Source: Streptomyces sp. NBC_00878 (lineage in GTDB: Bacteria; Actinomycetota; Actinomycetes; Streptomycetales; Streptomycetaceae). Taken from it: a stretch of 64,000 nt of DNA. Shown here one piece after another: positions 26,417 to 34,498 of this stretch (position 1 is the stretch's first letter; each line of letters begins with the position of its first letter). Under the pieces are notes generated by a model, which was given only the letters and a program-made list of their open reading frames with translations, did no database searches and was not told where the DNA came from. The stretch lies in NCBI RefSeq assembly GCF_026341515.1, contig NZ_JAPEOK010000001.1, forward strand, positions 9,114,001 through 9,178,000, in the 5' to 3' direction. The translations under genes were made by a program, and so were the position numbers.

Positions 26417-26543
26417 GCGCACTCCGGGGTCGGTGAAAGTCCGAACCGGCGGTTACAGTCCGCGACCCGGTCGCTTCCAGCGGCCGGTTGACCAGGTGAA
26501 ATTCCTGGACCGACGGTTAAAGTCCGGATGGGAGGCAGTGCGC
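26417..26543 (+). ncRNA. FMN riboswitch (RFN element)
   Basis: The conserved RFN core is directly readable: GGTGAAAGTCCGAACCGGCGG near 26432-26452 in two halves, then GACCGACGGTTAAAGTCCGG near 26508-26527 and ATGGGAGGCAGTG. The closing stem P1 is formed by GCGCACT (26417-26423) and AGTGCGC (26537-26543), a perfect match. It senses flavin mononucleotide and would repress the rib operon when FMN is high. About 156 nt separate it from the ribE start, enough for an expression platform sequestering the AGGAGG. Confidence 0.95.
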
Positions 26544-26699
26544 GGCGGGCGGGCATTCGTGCGCGCCGCCGTCTGTTTCGACGTGTCCCACGGGCACGTC
26601 CTACTACGCGGCGTCGCCCCCGGTGTCCTCGCTCGCTCATATCTGTCGTCATCGACAGGCCCCGGAGTCCGTGCCCGAAGAGGCAGGAGGACCCGGGAA

Positions 26700-27335
26700 G
26701 TGTTCACCGGAATCGTCGAAGAGCTGGGTGAGATCACCGCCGTCGAGAACCTCGGCGACGCCTCCCGTTTCCGGCTCCGTGGCCCCGTAGTAACCGAAGG
26801 CGCCCGCCACGGCGACTCCATCGCCGTCAACGGTGTCTGTCTGACGGTCGTCGAGCACGAGGGCGACGAGTTCACCGCCGACGTGATGGCGGAGACCCTG
26901 GACCGCTCCAGCCTCGGCGTCCTCGCCGTCGGCTCCCGCGTCAACCTCGAACGCCCCATGGCCGTGGGTGAGCGCCTCGGCGGACACATCGTGCAGGGCC
27001 ATGTGGACGGCACGGGCGAGGTCATCGAGCGCAAGCCGTCCGAGAACTGGGAGATCGTGAAGATCTCCCTCCCCGCGGACCTCACGCGTTACGTGGTCGA
27101 GAAGGGCTCCATCACCGTCGACGGCATCAGCCTGACCGTCGTCGAGGCGGGCCCCGACTTCTTCACCGTCAGCCTCATCCCGACCACCCTCGACCTGACC
27201 ACGCTCGGCCTCAAGCAGCCCGGCGACCCGGTCAATCTGGAGGTCGACGTGATCGCCAAGTACGTCGAGCGACTGCTCGGCGCACGGGGAGAGCAGCCGG
27301 CCGCGCTGCCCGGCACCCAGGGAGCGACGTCGTGA
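26700..27335 (+). CDS. ribE: Riboflavin synthase, alpha chain
   Basis: Dismutates two molecules of 6,7-dimethyl-8-ribityllumazine to riboflavin. The 211-residue protein starts [11 protein letters not shown], the invariant family N terminus, and has the two lumazine-binding repeats (about 1-90 and 98-188), each with a [13 protein letters not shown] / [12 protein letters not shown] motif. GTG 26700 is chosen because AGGAGG lies 9 nt upstream and conserved sequence begins there. First gene of the riboswitch-controlled operon. Confidence 0.94.
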   Translation: MFTGIVEELGEITAVENLGDASRFRLRGPVVTEGARHGDSIAVNGVCLTVVEHEGDEFTADVMAETLDRSSLGVLAVGSRVNLERPMAVGERLGGHIVQGHVDGTGEVIERKPSENWEIVKISLPADLTRYVVEKGSITVDGISLTVVEAGPDFFTVSLIPTTLDLTTLGLKQPGDPVNLEVDVIAKYVERLLGARGEQPAALPGTQGATS

Positions 27336-27976
27336 ACTGGCTCAACTCCGAGGCGTTCACGCTCTTCGGCCAGCACATCAAGTGGGCCGACATGATCGGC
27401 AACGTGATCGGTCTCATCGGCCTCGCCCTCGGCTGGCGGCGGTCCATCTGGACCTGGCCCGTCCAGTTCCTGTCCGGTGCCATCCTCCTCGCGGCCTTCG
27501 CCACCGCCCACCTCTCCGGCAGCGCCGGCAAGCAACTGGTGGTCATGGCGGTCGCCCTGTGGGGCTGGTGGCAGTGGAACCGTGGCAAGGGCGGTGCGCA
27601 GGACGGCTCCATCGCCGTGCGCTTCGCCACCTGGCGCGAGCGCGGGTACCTCCTCGGCGCCGCGGCCGTCGGCACCCTCGCGGTCGGCAGCCTCTTCACC
27701 GCGTACCCGACGCTCTCCTGGGACCCCTGGCCGGACGCGTACATCTTCGTCGGCACGGTCGTCGCGATGTACGCCCAGGCGCGCGGCATGGTCGAGTTCT
27801 GGTTCGCCTGGCTGCTCGTCGACCTGGTGGGCGTGCCGCTCAACTTCGCCAACGGCTTCGCCTTCTCCGGCTTCGTCTACATCATCTACGGCGCGCTCGT
27901 CCTGTGGGGCATGCGCGACTGGTGGCTGCGCTCCCGCAAGGCCGGGCAGCCTCTCCCGGAAGGAGCCCCGGCATGA
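27332..27976 (+). CDS. ribM: PnuC-family riboflavin transporter RibM
   Basis: 214-residue membrane protein of the PnuC family with about seven hydrophobic segments ([45 protein letters not shown] ...). PnuC proteins generally move nicotinamide riboside, but the member inside actinobacterial rib operons (RibM of Streptomyces davaonensis and Corynebacterium) transports riboflavin, and the riboswitch context supports that. The conserved WGWWQWNRG motif is present. GTG start overlaps the ribE stop (GTGA); the stop overlaps the ribBA start (ATGA). Confidence 0.88.
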   Translation: MNWLNSEAFTLFGQHIKWADMIGNVIGLIGLALGWRRSIWTWPVQFLSGAILLAAFATAHLSGSAGKQLVVMAVALWGWWQWNRGKGGAQDGSIAVRFATWRERGYLLGAAAVGTLAVGSLFTAYPTLSWDPWPDAYIFVGTVVAMYAQARGMVEFWFAWLLVDLVGVPLNFANGFAFSGFVYIIYGALVLWGMRDWWLRSRKAGQPLPEGAPA

Positions 27977-29325
27977 CATCCCACCCGTCTCCCACCCCCG
28001 CCCTGAACGAGGCGCTTCGCGCCGCCCCCCTGTGCGCCGAAGTCTGGTACAGCACGGGCCACGATCAAGACGTCTCGGACTTCGCGCTCGACCCGGTCGA
28101 GCAGGCCATCGCGGACATCGCGGCGGGCCGCCCGATCGTGGTCGTCGACGACGAGGACCGGGAGAACGAGGGCGACCTCGTCATCGCCGCCGAGAAGGCG
28201 ACCCCCGAGATCATCGCCTTCATGATGAGCGAGTGCCGCGGCCTGATCTGCGCGCCCATGGAGGGCGACGAGCTCGACCGCCTCCAACTCCCGCAGATGG
28301 TCGAGAACAACACCGAGTCGATGCGCACCGCCTTCACGGTCTCCGTCGACGCGGGGCCCGCGTACGGCGTGACCACCGGCATCTCCGCCGCCGACCGTGC
28401 CACCACGCTCCAACTGCTGGCCGGCGGCGCGGCAGCGGCGGACGACTTCGTGCGCCCCGGCCACATCTTCCCGCTGCGCGCCAAGCCCGGGGGCGTCCTG
28501 GTCCGCAACGGCCACACCGAGGCCGCCGTCGACCTCGCCCGGCTCGCGGGTCTGCGCCCGGCCGGCGCCATCGTCGAGATCGCGGGCGAGGACGGCCGGA
28601 TGCTGCGCCTGCCCGAGCTGATCCCGTTCGCCCGCAAGCACGGCCTGACGATCATCTCCATCGAGGACCTGATCGCCTACCGCCGCACCGCCGAGCCCAC
28701 CGTCCGCCGCGAGGCCGAGACCCAACTGCCCACCGCCTTCGGCGAGTTCACGGCCTTCGGCTACCGCTCCATCGTGGACGGCGTCGAGCACGTCGCCCTC
28801 GTACACGGCGAGATCGGTGACGGCGAGGACGTCCTCGTCCGCGTCCACTCCGAATGCCTCACCGGCGACATCTTCCACTCGCTGCGCTGCGACTGCGGCC
28901 CCCAGCTCGAAGCCTCCCTGGAGCGCATCCAGGCCGAGGGCCGCGGCATCGTCGTCTACCTCCGCGGCCACGAAGGGCGCGGCATCGGGCTCCTGTCCAA
29001 GCTGCGCGCGTACGAACTCCAGGAGCAGGGGCACGACACCCTCGACGCCAACCTGGAACTGGGCCTGCCCGCCGACGCCCGGGACTACGCGGCCGGCGCG
29101 CAGATCCTGGACGACCTCGGGGTGCGCAGCCTGCGCCTGATGACCAACAACCCCGACAAGACCGACGCGCTCCTCCGCCACGGCCTCACGGTCACCCGGC
29201 GCGAGCCGATGCCCGTACAGGCGGGCGAGCACAACCTCCGGTATCTGCGCACCAAGCGGGACCGGATGGGACACGACCTGCCCTGGCTGGACCCGACCAC
29301 CGTGTCGGCCTGCGGCAACCAGTAA
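27973..29325 (+). CDS. ribBA: Bifunctional DHBP synthase / GTP cyclohydrolase II
   Basis: 450 residues catalysing both entry reactions of riboflavin synthesis. The N-terminal domain (about 38-240) is 3,4-dihydroxy-2-butanone 4-phosphate synthase with [12 protein letters not shown] and [10 protein letters not shown]. The C-terminal domain (about 255-445) is GTP cyclohydrolase II with the zinc ligands in [18 protein letters not shown] and RGHEGRGIG. Forty N-terminal residues precede the first domain. ATGA coupling to ribM; ribH follows after 29 bp. Confidence 0.95.
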   Translation: MTSHPSPTPALNEALRAAPLCAEVWYSTGHDQDVSDFALDPVEQAIADIAAGRPIVVVDDEDRENEGDLVIAAEKATPEIIAFMMSECRGLICAPMEGDELDRLQLPQMVENNTESMRTAFTVSVDAGPAYGVTTGISAADRATTLQLLAGGAAAADDFVRPGHIFPLRAKPGGVLVRNGHTEAAVDLARLAGLRPAGAIVEIAGEDGRMLRLPELIPFARKHGLTIISIEDLIAYRRTAEPTVRREAETQLPTAFGEFTAFGYRSIVDGVEHVALVHGEIGDGEDVLVRVHSECLTGDIFHSLRCDCGPQLEASLERIQAEGRGIVVYLRGHEGRGIGLLSKLRAYELQEQGHDTLDANLELGLPADARDYAAGAQILDDLGVRSLRLMTNNPDKTDALLRHGLTVTRREPMPVQAGEHNLRYLRTKRDRMGHDLPWLDPTTVSACGNQ

Positions 29326-29354
29326 CGAAGAAAAAAGCACGAGGAGACACAGAC

Positions 29355-29840
29355 GTGAGCGGCAAGGGCGCACCCGAACTGTCCGTACGCAACTGCAGCG
29401 ACCTGCGGGTCGCCGTCATCGCGGCACAGTGGCACGAGAAGGTGATGGACGGTCTCGTCGACGGCGCGCTGCGCGCCCTGCACGAGTTGGGAATCGACGA
29501 GCCGACCCTCCTGCGGGTCCCCGGCAGCTTCGAGCTGCCGGTCGTCGCGAAGGTCCTCGCGGGCCGCGGGTACGACGCGATCGTCGCGCTGGGCGTCGTC
29601 ATCCGCGGCGGCACCCCCCACTTCGAGTACGTGTGCCAGGGCGTCACCCAGGGCCTCACCCAGGTCTCCATCGACACCGGCGTCCCCGTCGGCTTCGGTG
29701 TGCTGACCTGCGACACCGAGGAACAGGCCCTGGACCGCGCGGGCATCGAGGGCTCGAACGAGGACAAGGGGCACGAGGCGGTGACGGCGGCGGTGGCGAC
29801 GGCGGCCACCCTCCGCTCAGTATCCGAACCCTGGCGCTGA
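29355..29840 (+). CDS. ribH: 6,7-dimethyl-8-ribityllumazine synthase
   Basis: Condenses the ribityl-aminouracil with the DHBP product; forms icosahedral or pentameric shells. 161 residues with [52 protein letters not shown] (active-site His) and [20 protein letters not shown] start with GAGGAG 8 nt upstream. The operon lacks ribD, which must lie elsewhere in the genome. Confidence 0.95.
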   Translation: MSGKGAPELSVRNCSDLRVAVIAAQWHEKVMDGLVDGALRALHELGIDEPTLLRVPGSFELPVVAKVLAGRGYDAIVALGVVIRGGTPHFEYVCQGVTQGLTQVSIDTGVPVGFGVLTCDTEEQALDRAGIEGSNEDKGHEAVTAAVATAATLRSVSEPWR

Positions 29841-29874
29841 GCGAACGGCGGTTGCGCGTAGGGTGGGCAGCACC

Positions 29875-30147
29875 ATGTCCAATAAGACGTTCGAGGAGCT
29901 CTTCGCCGAGCTCCAGCACAAGGCCGCCACCGGCGACCCCGCCACTTCCCGCACCGCTGAGCTGGTCGGCAAGGGCGTCCATGCCATCGGCAAGAAGGTC
30001 GTCGAAGAGGCCGCCGAAGTCTGGATGGCCGCCGAGTACGAGGGCAAGGAAGCGGCCGCCGAGGAGATCTCGCAGCTGCTCTACCACGTCCAGGTGATGA
30101 TGGTCGCCCGCGGAATCTCGCTGGACGACGTCTACGCCCACCTGTAA
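29875..30147 (+). CDS. hisE: Phosphoribosyl-ATP pyrophosphatase
   Basis: Second step of histidine biosynthesis (PR-ATP to PR-AMP). 90-residue all-helical protein with [31 protein letters not shown] (the EEAAE metal-binding motif) and [13 protein letters not shown]. It starts 34 bp after ribH and precedes hisG by 48 bp; the linkage ribH-hisE-hisG is common in actinobacteria. Monofunctional: no hisI domain is attached. Confidence 0.94.
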   Translation: MSNKTFEELFAELQHKAATGDPATSRTAELVGKGVHAIGKKVVEEAAEVWMAAEYEGKEAAAEEISQLLYHVQVMMVARGISLDDVYAHL

Positions 30148-30195
30148 GTCTCCTGGTTCCACCCAAAACCCCGTCACGCAAAGGAAGCCGACCTC

Positions 30196-31062
30196 ATGCT
30201 GCGCATCGCCGTCCCCAACAAGGGTTCCCTGTCAGGCCCCGCGGGGGAGATGCTGCATGAGGCCGGCTACCAGCAGCGCCGGGAAGCCAAGGAGCTGCGG
30301 ATCGTCGACCCGGAGAACGAGGTCGAGTTCTTCTACCTCCGCCCCCGCGACATCGCGATCTACGTCTCCTCCGGCAAGCTCGACATCGGCATCACCGGCC
30401 GCGATCTGCTCATCGACTCCGGCGCCAACGCGGAGGCCATCCTCCCGCTCGGCTTCGCCCGCTCCACCTTCCGCTTCGCCACCAAGCCCGGCACGGCAGG
30501 CTCCGTCGAGGACCTCGCCGGTATGACCGTGGCCACCTCGTACGAGGGCATCGTCGCCAAGTACCTCGCCGACCACGGCATCGACGCCTCCGTCGTCCAC
30601 CTCGACGGCGCCGTCGAGACGGCCATCGAGCTGGGCGTCGCCGAGGTCATCGCGGACGTCGTCGAGACCGGCACCTCGCTGCGCAACGCGGGCCTTGAGG
30701 TCTTCGGCGAGCCGATCATGAAGTCCGAGGCCGTCGTCATCCGCCGCGCCGGCGCGGCGGCCACCGGAGCCTCCGAGGAAACAGAGCCCAAGGTCCAGCA
30801 GTTCCTGCGCCGCCTCCAGGGAGTCCTCGTCGCGCGGACCTACGTGATGATGGACTACGACTGCCGCGTCGAGCAGCTGGAGAAGGCCGTCGCCCTCACC
30901 CCGGGCCTGGAGTCGCCGACCGTCTCGCCGCTGCACAACGAGGGCTGGGTCGCCGTGCGCGCGATGGTCCCGAGCAAGGAAGCCCAGCGGATCATGGACG
31001 ACCTGTACGACATCGGCGCGCGGGCCATCCTGACCACGGCCATCCACGCCTGCCGCCTCTAA
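30196..31062 (+). CDS. hisG: ATP phosphoribosyltransferase, long form
   Basis: First and feedback-controlled step of histidine synthesis (ATP plus PRPP to PR-ATP). 288 residues, the HisG-long type that carries its own C-terminal ACT-like histidine-binding domain (about 212-285; LTPGLESPTVSPLHNEGWVAVRAMV). The PRPP-binding EVIADVVETGTSLRNAGL is visible. Its TAA overlaps the first base of the hairpin element 31062-31225, so that element is in the 3' untranslated region of this transcript. Confidence 0.95.
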   Translation: MLRIAVPNKGSLSGPAGEMLHEAGYQQRREAKELRIVDPENEVEFFYLRPRDIAIYVSSGKLDIGITGRDLLIDSGANAEAILPLGFARSTFRFATKPGTAGSVEDLAGMTVATSYEGIVAKYLADHGIDASVVHLDGAVETAIELGVAEVIADVVETGTSLRNAGLEVFGEPIMKSEAVVIRRAGAAATGASEETEPKVQQFLRRLQGVLVARTYVMMDYDCRVEQLEKAVALTPGLESPTVSPLHNEGWVAVRAMVPSKEAQRIMDDLYDIGARAILTTAIHACRL

Positions 31063-31225
31063 CGACCTCGGGGGAGATAGGGAGTGGATCAAGGAGTGGC
31101 GTCTGGTGCGTGCGATCGCAAGGCGCCGGGATGTCCTCGTAGCGGAGCTACTAGGGCATTTCGGCAACGCGGCGAGCGTGCGTGCCAGACGCCGCGACGC
31201 CACTCCCTATCTCCCCCGAGGTCGT
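31062..31225 (+). repeat. 164-bp element folding into one long hairpin
   Basis: The ends (31062-31087 and 31200-31225) are a perfect 26-bp inverted repeat. Inside, 31098-31114 pairs with 31177-31193 and 31121-31143 with 31147-31169, closing on a GGA loop at 31144-31146. At least seven inner pairs are G-U when read as plus-strand RNA, so the fold is better as RNA of that strand than as DNA or minus-strand RNA. It lies between hisG and the PH-domain gene. I recall similar sequences in other Streptomyces genomes. Confidence 0.8.
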
Positions 31226-31239
31226 AAGGACCGCCCACC

Positions 31240-31728
31240 ATGTCGGACGCACCAGAGCTGCCCGCTCTTCCCGTCACCTTCCGGCCGGGCCGTACCCGAG
31301 CCGTCCTGCTGACCGCCGGTGCCACGATCTTCGTGGTCATCACCACGGTCGCGATGCTGCTGGAAAAACTCGGCCCGGGGGAACGCAGCAGCTTCGTCTT
31401 CACCGGCGCCCTGCTCTTCGGCGTGCTCGTACTGCTCTCCAGGCCGAAAGTCGTCGCCGACGAGTCCGGGGTCACCGTCGTGAACATCGCCAGCAGCCGA
31501 CGGCTGGCCTGGCCGGAGATCCTGCAGGTCAACCTGCGCCCCGGCGACCCGTGGGTGTTCCTGGACCTCAGCGACGGCACCAGCCTGCCCGCGCTCGGCA
31601 TCCAGCCGGGCATCGCCAAGCAGCGTGCGATCCGCGACGCCCGTACGCTGCGCGCCCTCGCCGAGACCCGCTCCGTCCACGTGCCCGACGGACAGCAGGA
31701 AGACCAGCACGACGAACATCACGGCTGA
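31240..31728 (+). CDS. PH-domain membrane protein
   Basis: 162 residues: a short N terminus, two hydrophobic segments (about 22-42 and 52-67), then a bacterial PH-like domain (VVADESGVTVVNIASSRRLAWPEILQVNLRPGDPWVFLDL) and an acidic, glutamine/histidine-rich tail. Bacterial PH domains of this type are thought to organise protein complexes at the membrane; activity unknown. It follows hisG and the hairpin element, probably on the same transcript if the hairpin does not terminate. Confidence 0.8.
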   Translation: MSDAPELPALPVTFRPGRTRAVLLTAGATIFVVITTVAMLLEKLGPGERSSFVFTGALLFGVLVLLSRPKVVADESGVTVVNIASSRRLAWPEILQVNLRPGDPWVFLDLSDGTSLPALGIQPGIAKQRAIRDARTLRALAETRSVHVPDGQQEDQHDEHHG

Positions 31729-31778
31729 CTCTCGGCCTTCCACCCTGCCGCACGGGCCCATGTCTTGATTAATCTGTT

Positions 31779-31807
31779 GGCGGAGGCGTTTTCGTTGCGC
31801 CTCCGCC
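31779..31807. terminator. 10-bp hairpin between the PH-domain gene and the CNNM pair
   Basis: GGCGGAGGCG, 9-nt loop, CGCCTCCGCC, perfect pairing. It is 50 bp after the PH-domain stop and 120 bp before the next start, inside an otherwise unusually AT-rich patch (TTGATTAATCTG). Intrinsic terminator or leader structure. Confidence 0.55.
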
Positions 31808-31927
31808 GCTGACATTCCACCCGGTATTCAGCGGCCCCCTGCTATTCGAGGAGTGACTCCCTCCAGCGATGGACGGATCGTCCTGTAGTACCTGCGCCGC
31901 CCCCTCCCGACATATCGAGGCGGCGGC

Positions 31928-33322
31928 ATGACCATCCCCTTGCTGCTCCTCGGGGCGGCGTTCCTGTTGATTCTCGCCAACGGCTTCTTCGTGGCGGCCG
32001 AGTTCGGCCTCGTCACGGTGGAGCGCCCCGACGCCGAGAAGGCCGCCGCCGAGGGCGACCGACGGGCCCGTACGGTCGTCAACTCGCTCAAGGAGCTGTC
32101 CTTCCAGCTCTCCGGCACCCAGCTCGGCATCACCATCACCTCGCTCGTCGTCGGCATGCTCGCCGAACCGGCGCTCGCCGAGCTCCTGAACGGCCCCATC
32201 ACCGCGGCCGGCATCCCCGAAGGCGCTGTGTCCGGTGTCGCCGTGGTCTTCGGCATGCTGCTGGCCTCGGCCGTGCAGATGGTGATCGGCGAGCTCGTGC
32301 CCAAGAACTGGGCGGTCTCCAGGCCCATGCAGGTCGCGCGGTTCGTCGCGGGCCCGCAGCACGCCTTCTCGACCGTCTTCCGGCCGGTGATCTCGGGGCT
32401 GAACTCCGTGGCCAACCGGCTCGTCCGCACACTGGGCGTCGAGCCCACCGCAGAGCTGGCGTCCGCCCGCACCCCCGGCGAGCTCGTCTCCCTGGCCAGG
32501 CACTCGGCCCGGGCCGGCGCCCTGGAGCAGGACACCGCCGACCTGTTCGTCCGTACGCTCTCGCTGGCCGACCTCACCGCGCAGCACGTCATGACCCCGC
32601 GCGTGAAGGTCAGCGCCCTCCAGTCCTCCGCGACCGCCGAGGACGTCGTCAACCTCACCCGCGCCACCGGCCTGTCCCGCTTCCCCGTCTACCGGGAGCG
32701 GATCGACGAGATCGTCGGCATGGCGCACCTCAAGGACGCCCTCGCGGTGCCCTCGCACGACCGGCTGCGCACGCCCGTCACCCGGATCGCCCAGGCCCCG
32801 CTGCTCGTCCCGGAGACGCTGCCCGTGCAGCCCCTCCTGGAGCGGCTGCGCAACGAACAGCCCATCGCCGTCGTCGTCGACGAATACGGCGGCACGGCCG
32901 GCGTGGTCACCCTGGAGGACATCGTCGAGGAACTCGTCGGCGAGGTCCGCGACGAGCACGACGACGTACTCAACGAACCCCCCGAACTCGCCGCCGCACC
33001 GGCCGAGGACGGCCGGCCCGCCTGGGACGCCGACGGCAGCTGCCGCGTCGACATCCTCCAGCGGATAGGCCTGGACGTCCCCGAGGGCCCGTACGAGACG
33101 GTCGCCGGCCTCGTCGCCGATCTGCTCGGCCGGATCCCCGCACCCGGCGACAAGGCCGACCTGCCGGGCTGGCGCCTCTCGGTGCGCCAGGTCGGGCACT
33201 ACCGGGCCGAACGGGTCCGGCTGGTCAGGATCGCCGGTGCCGCTCCGGCTTCCGCGGCCTCGGCTGCGGCTTCGGCGTCGTCGGCTTCCGTTTCCGCTTC
33301 CGCGGTGGAGGCAGCCCGATGA
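31928..33322 (+). CDS. Hemolysin C/CorC-family (CNNM) transporter-like protein
   Basis: 464 residues: DUF21/CNNM membrane domain with three or four helices (about 1-195, including LILANGFFVAAEFGLVTV), a CBS pair (about 215-340; VMTPRVKVSALQ ... VVVDEYGGTAGVVTLEDIVEELVGEV) and a C-terminal CorC/HlyC domain. Homologues are linked to magnesium or cobalt efflux and to antibiotic tolerance. The tail ends in a low-complexity Ala/Ser run. Stop overlaps the next ATG, so it is co-translated with a paralogue. Confidence 0.88.
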   Translation: MTIPLLLLGAAFLLILANGFFVAAEFGLVTVERPDAEKAAAEGDRRARTVVNSLKELSFQLSGTQLGITITSLVVGMLAEPALAELLNGPITAAGIPEGAVSGVAVVFGMLLASAVQMVIGELVPKNWAVSRPMQVARFVAGPQHAFSTVFRPVISGLNSVANRLVRTLGVEPTAELASARTPGELVSLARHSARAGALEQDTADLFVRTLSLADLTAQHVMTPRVKVSALQSSATAEDVVNLTRATGLSRFPVYRERIDEIVGMAHLKDALAVPSHDRLRTPVTRIAQAPLLVPETLPVQPLLERLRNEQPIAVVVDEYGGTAGVVTLEDIVEELVGEVRDEHDDVLNEPPELAAAPAEDGRPAWDADGSCRVDILQRIGLDVPEGPYETVAGLVADLLGRIPAPGDKADLPGWRLSVRQVGHYRAERVRLVRIAGAAPASAASAAASASSASVSASAVEAAR

Positions 33323-34428
33323 GCGTGCTCCAACTCCTGTTCGCCGTCCTGCTCGTGCTCGCCAACGGCTTCTTCGTCGGCGCCGAGTTCGCGCTGGTCT
33401 CCGTCCGCCGCAGCCAGATCGAACCGCTCGGCACCGCACGGGCCCGGCAGGTCATGTACGGCCTGGAGAACCTGCCGCAGATGATGGCCGCCGCGCAGTT
33501 CGGCATCACCGTCTGCTCGCTGACGCTCGGCGCGGTCGCCGAACCCACCGTCGCGCACCTCCTGGAGCCGGTGTTCCACGCCGTGCACCTCCCCGAGGGC
33601 ATGATCCACCCGCTCGGGTACGTCATAGCCCTCGCCGCGGTCGTCTTCCTGCACCTCGTCGTCGGCGAGATGCTGCCGAAGAACCTGGCGATGGCCGCCC
33701 CCGAGAAGACCGCGCTGTGGCTCAGCCCCGGCCTGGTCGCCTTCGCCCGGCTGTGCAAGCCGGTCACCCTGGGTCTCGGCGCCTGTGCCCGCGTCATCCT
33801 CAGGCTCTTCCACGTCGAGCCCAAGGACGAGGTCGAGGCGGTCTTCACCAGCGAGCAGCTCAACCGGCTCGTCGAGGACGCGGGACAGGCCGGCCTCCTC
33901 GACCCCGAGGAGCAGGAGCGCCTGGAGGACGCCCTGGAACTGGGCTCCCGCCCGGTCACGGACGTGCTCCTGGACAGAGAGTCCCTGGTGACCGTCGGCC
34001 CCTCGGTCACCCCGGGCCAGGTCGTCGCGCTCACCGCACGCACCGGGTACTCCCGCTTCCCGGTGGCCGCCGAGAACGGCGCCTTCATGGGCTACCTGCA
34101 CGTGAAGGACGTACTCGACCTGGAGGAGTCCGAGCGGGCCGTGCCGCAGCAGGTCTGGCGCCCCATGACGACCCTCGGGGCCGAACTCCCGCTGGACGAC
34201 GCCCTGACCGTGATGCGGCGCGCCGCGACACACCTCGCGCAGGTCGCCGACGCGTCGGGCAAGGTGCTCGGCCTGGTCGCCCTGGAGGACGTACTGGAAC
34301 TGCTGGTCGGCGAGGTCCGCGACCCCGCCCACCGGCAGGCCCCGCCGGTACGGGTCGGCGAGCCGCGCAAGGAGACGCAGGATCCGGCGCCGGGCCAGGA
34401 GGCGGCGGAGCAGGCACTGGCGAGCTGA
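33319..34428 (+). CDS. Second hemolysin C/CorC-family (CNNM) protein
   Basis: 369 residues, paralogous to the preceding protein: CNNM membrane domain (VLANGFFVGAEFALVSVRRSQIE) and CBS pair (DVLLDRESLVTVG ... LGLVALEDVLELLVGEV). It lacks the C-terminal CorC/HlyC domain and ends in a short Gln/Pro/Ala-rich tail. The two probably form a heteromeric membrane complex. ATGA overlap with the partner. Confidence 0.87.
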   Translation: MSVLQLLFAVLLVLANGFFVGAEFALVSVRRSQIEPLGTARARQVMYGLENLPQMMAAAQFGITVCSLTLGAVAEPTVAHLLEPVFHAVHLPEGMIHPLGYVIALAAVVFLHLVVGEMLPKNLAMAAPEKTALWLSPGLVAFARLCKPVTLGLGACARVILRLFHVEPKDEVEAVFTSEQLNRLVEDAGQAGLLDPEEQERLEDALELGSRPVTDVLLDRESLVTVGPSVTPGQVVALTARTGYSRFPVAAENGAFMGYLHVKDVLDLEESERAVPQQVWRPMTTLGAELPLDDALTVMRRAATHLAQVADASGKVLGLVALEDVLELLVGEVRDPAHRQAPPVRVGEPRKETQDPAPGQEAAEQALAS

Positions 34429-34439
34429 GGGCTCACGAC

Positions 34440-34485
34440 CGGGGTGGGGCCGCGGAAACCGGAAGGTTTCCGCGGCCCCACCCCG
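34440..34485. terminator. Bidirectional terminator, 21-bp perfect stem
   Basis: The left arm (34440-34460, CGGGGTGGGGCCGCGGAAACC split by grouping) pairs without mismatch to 34465-34484 and the G at 34485, with a 4-nt GGAA loop. It lies between the convergent CNNM pair (stop 34428) and the AAA ATPase gene (stop 34499). One of the most stable hairpins in the window. Confidence 0.85.
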
Positions 34486-34498
34486 TTTCGCGTGCCGC

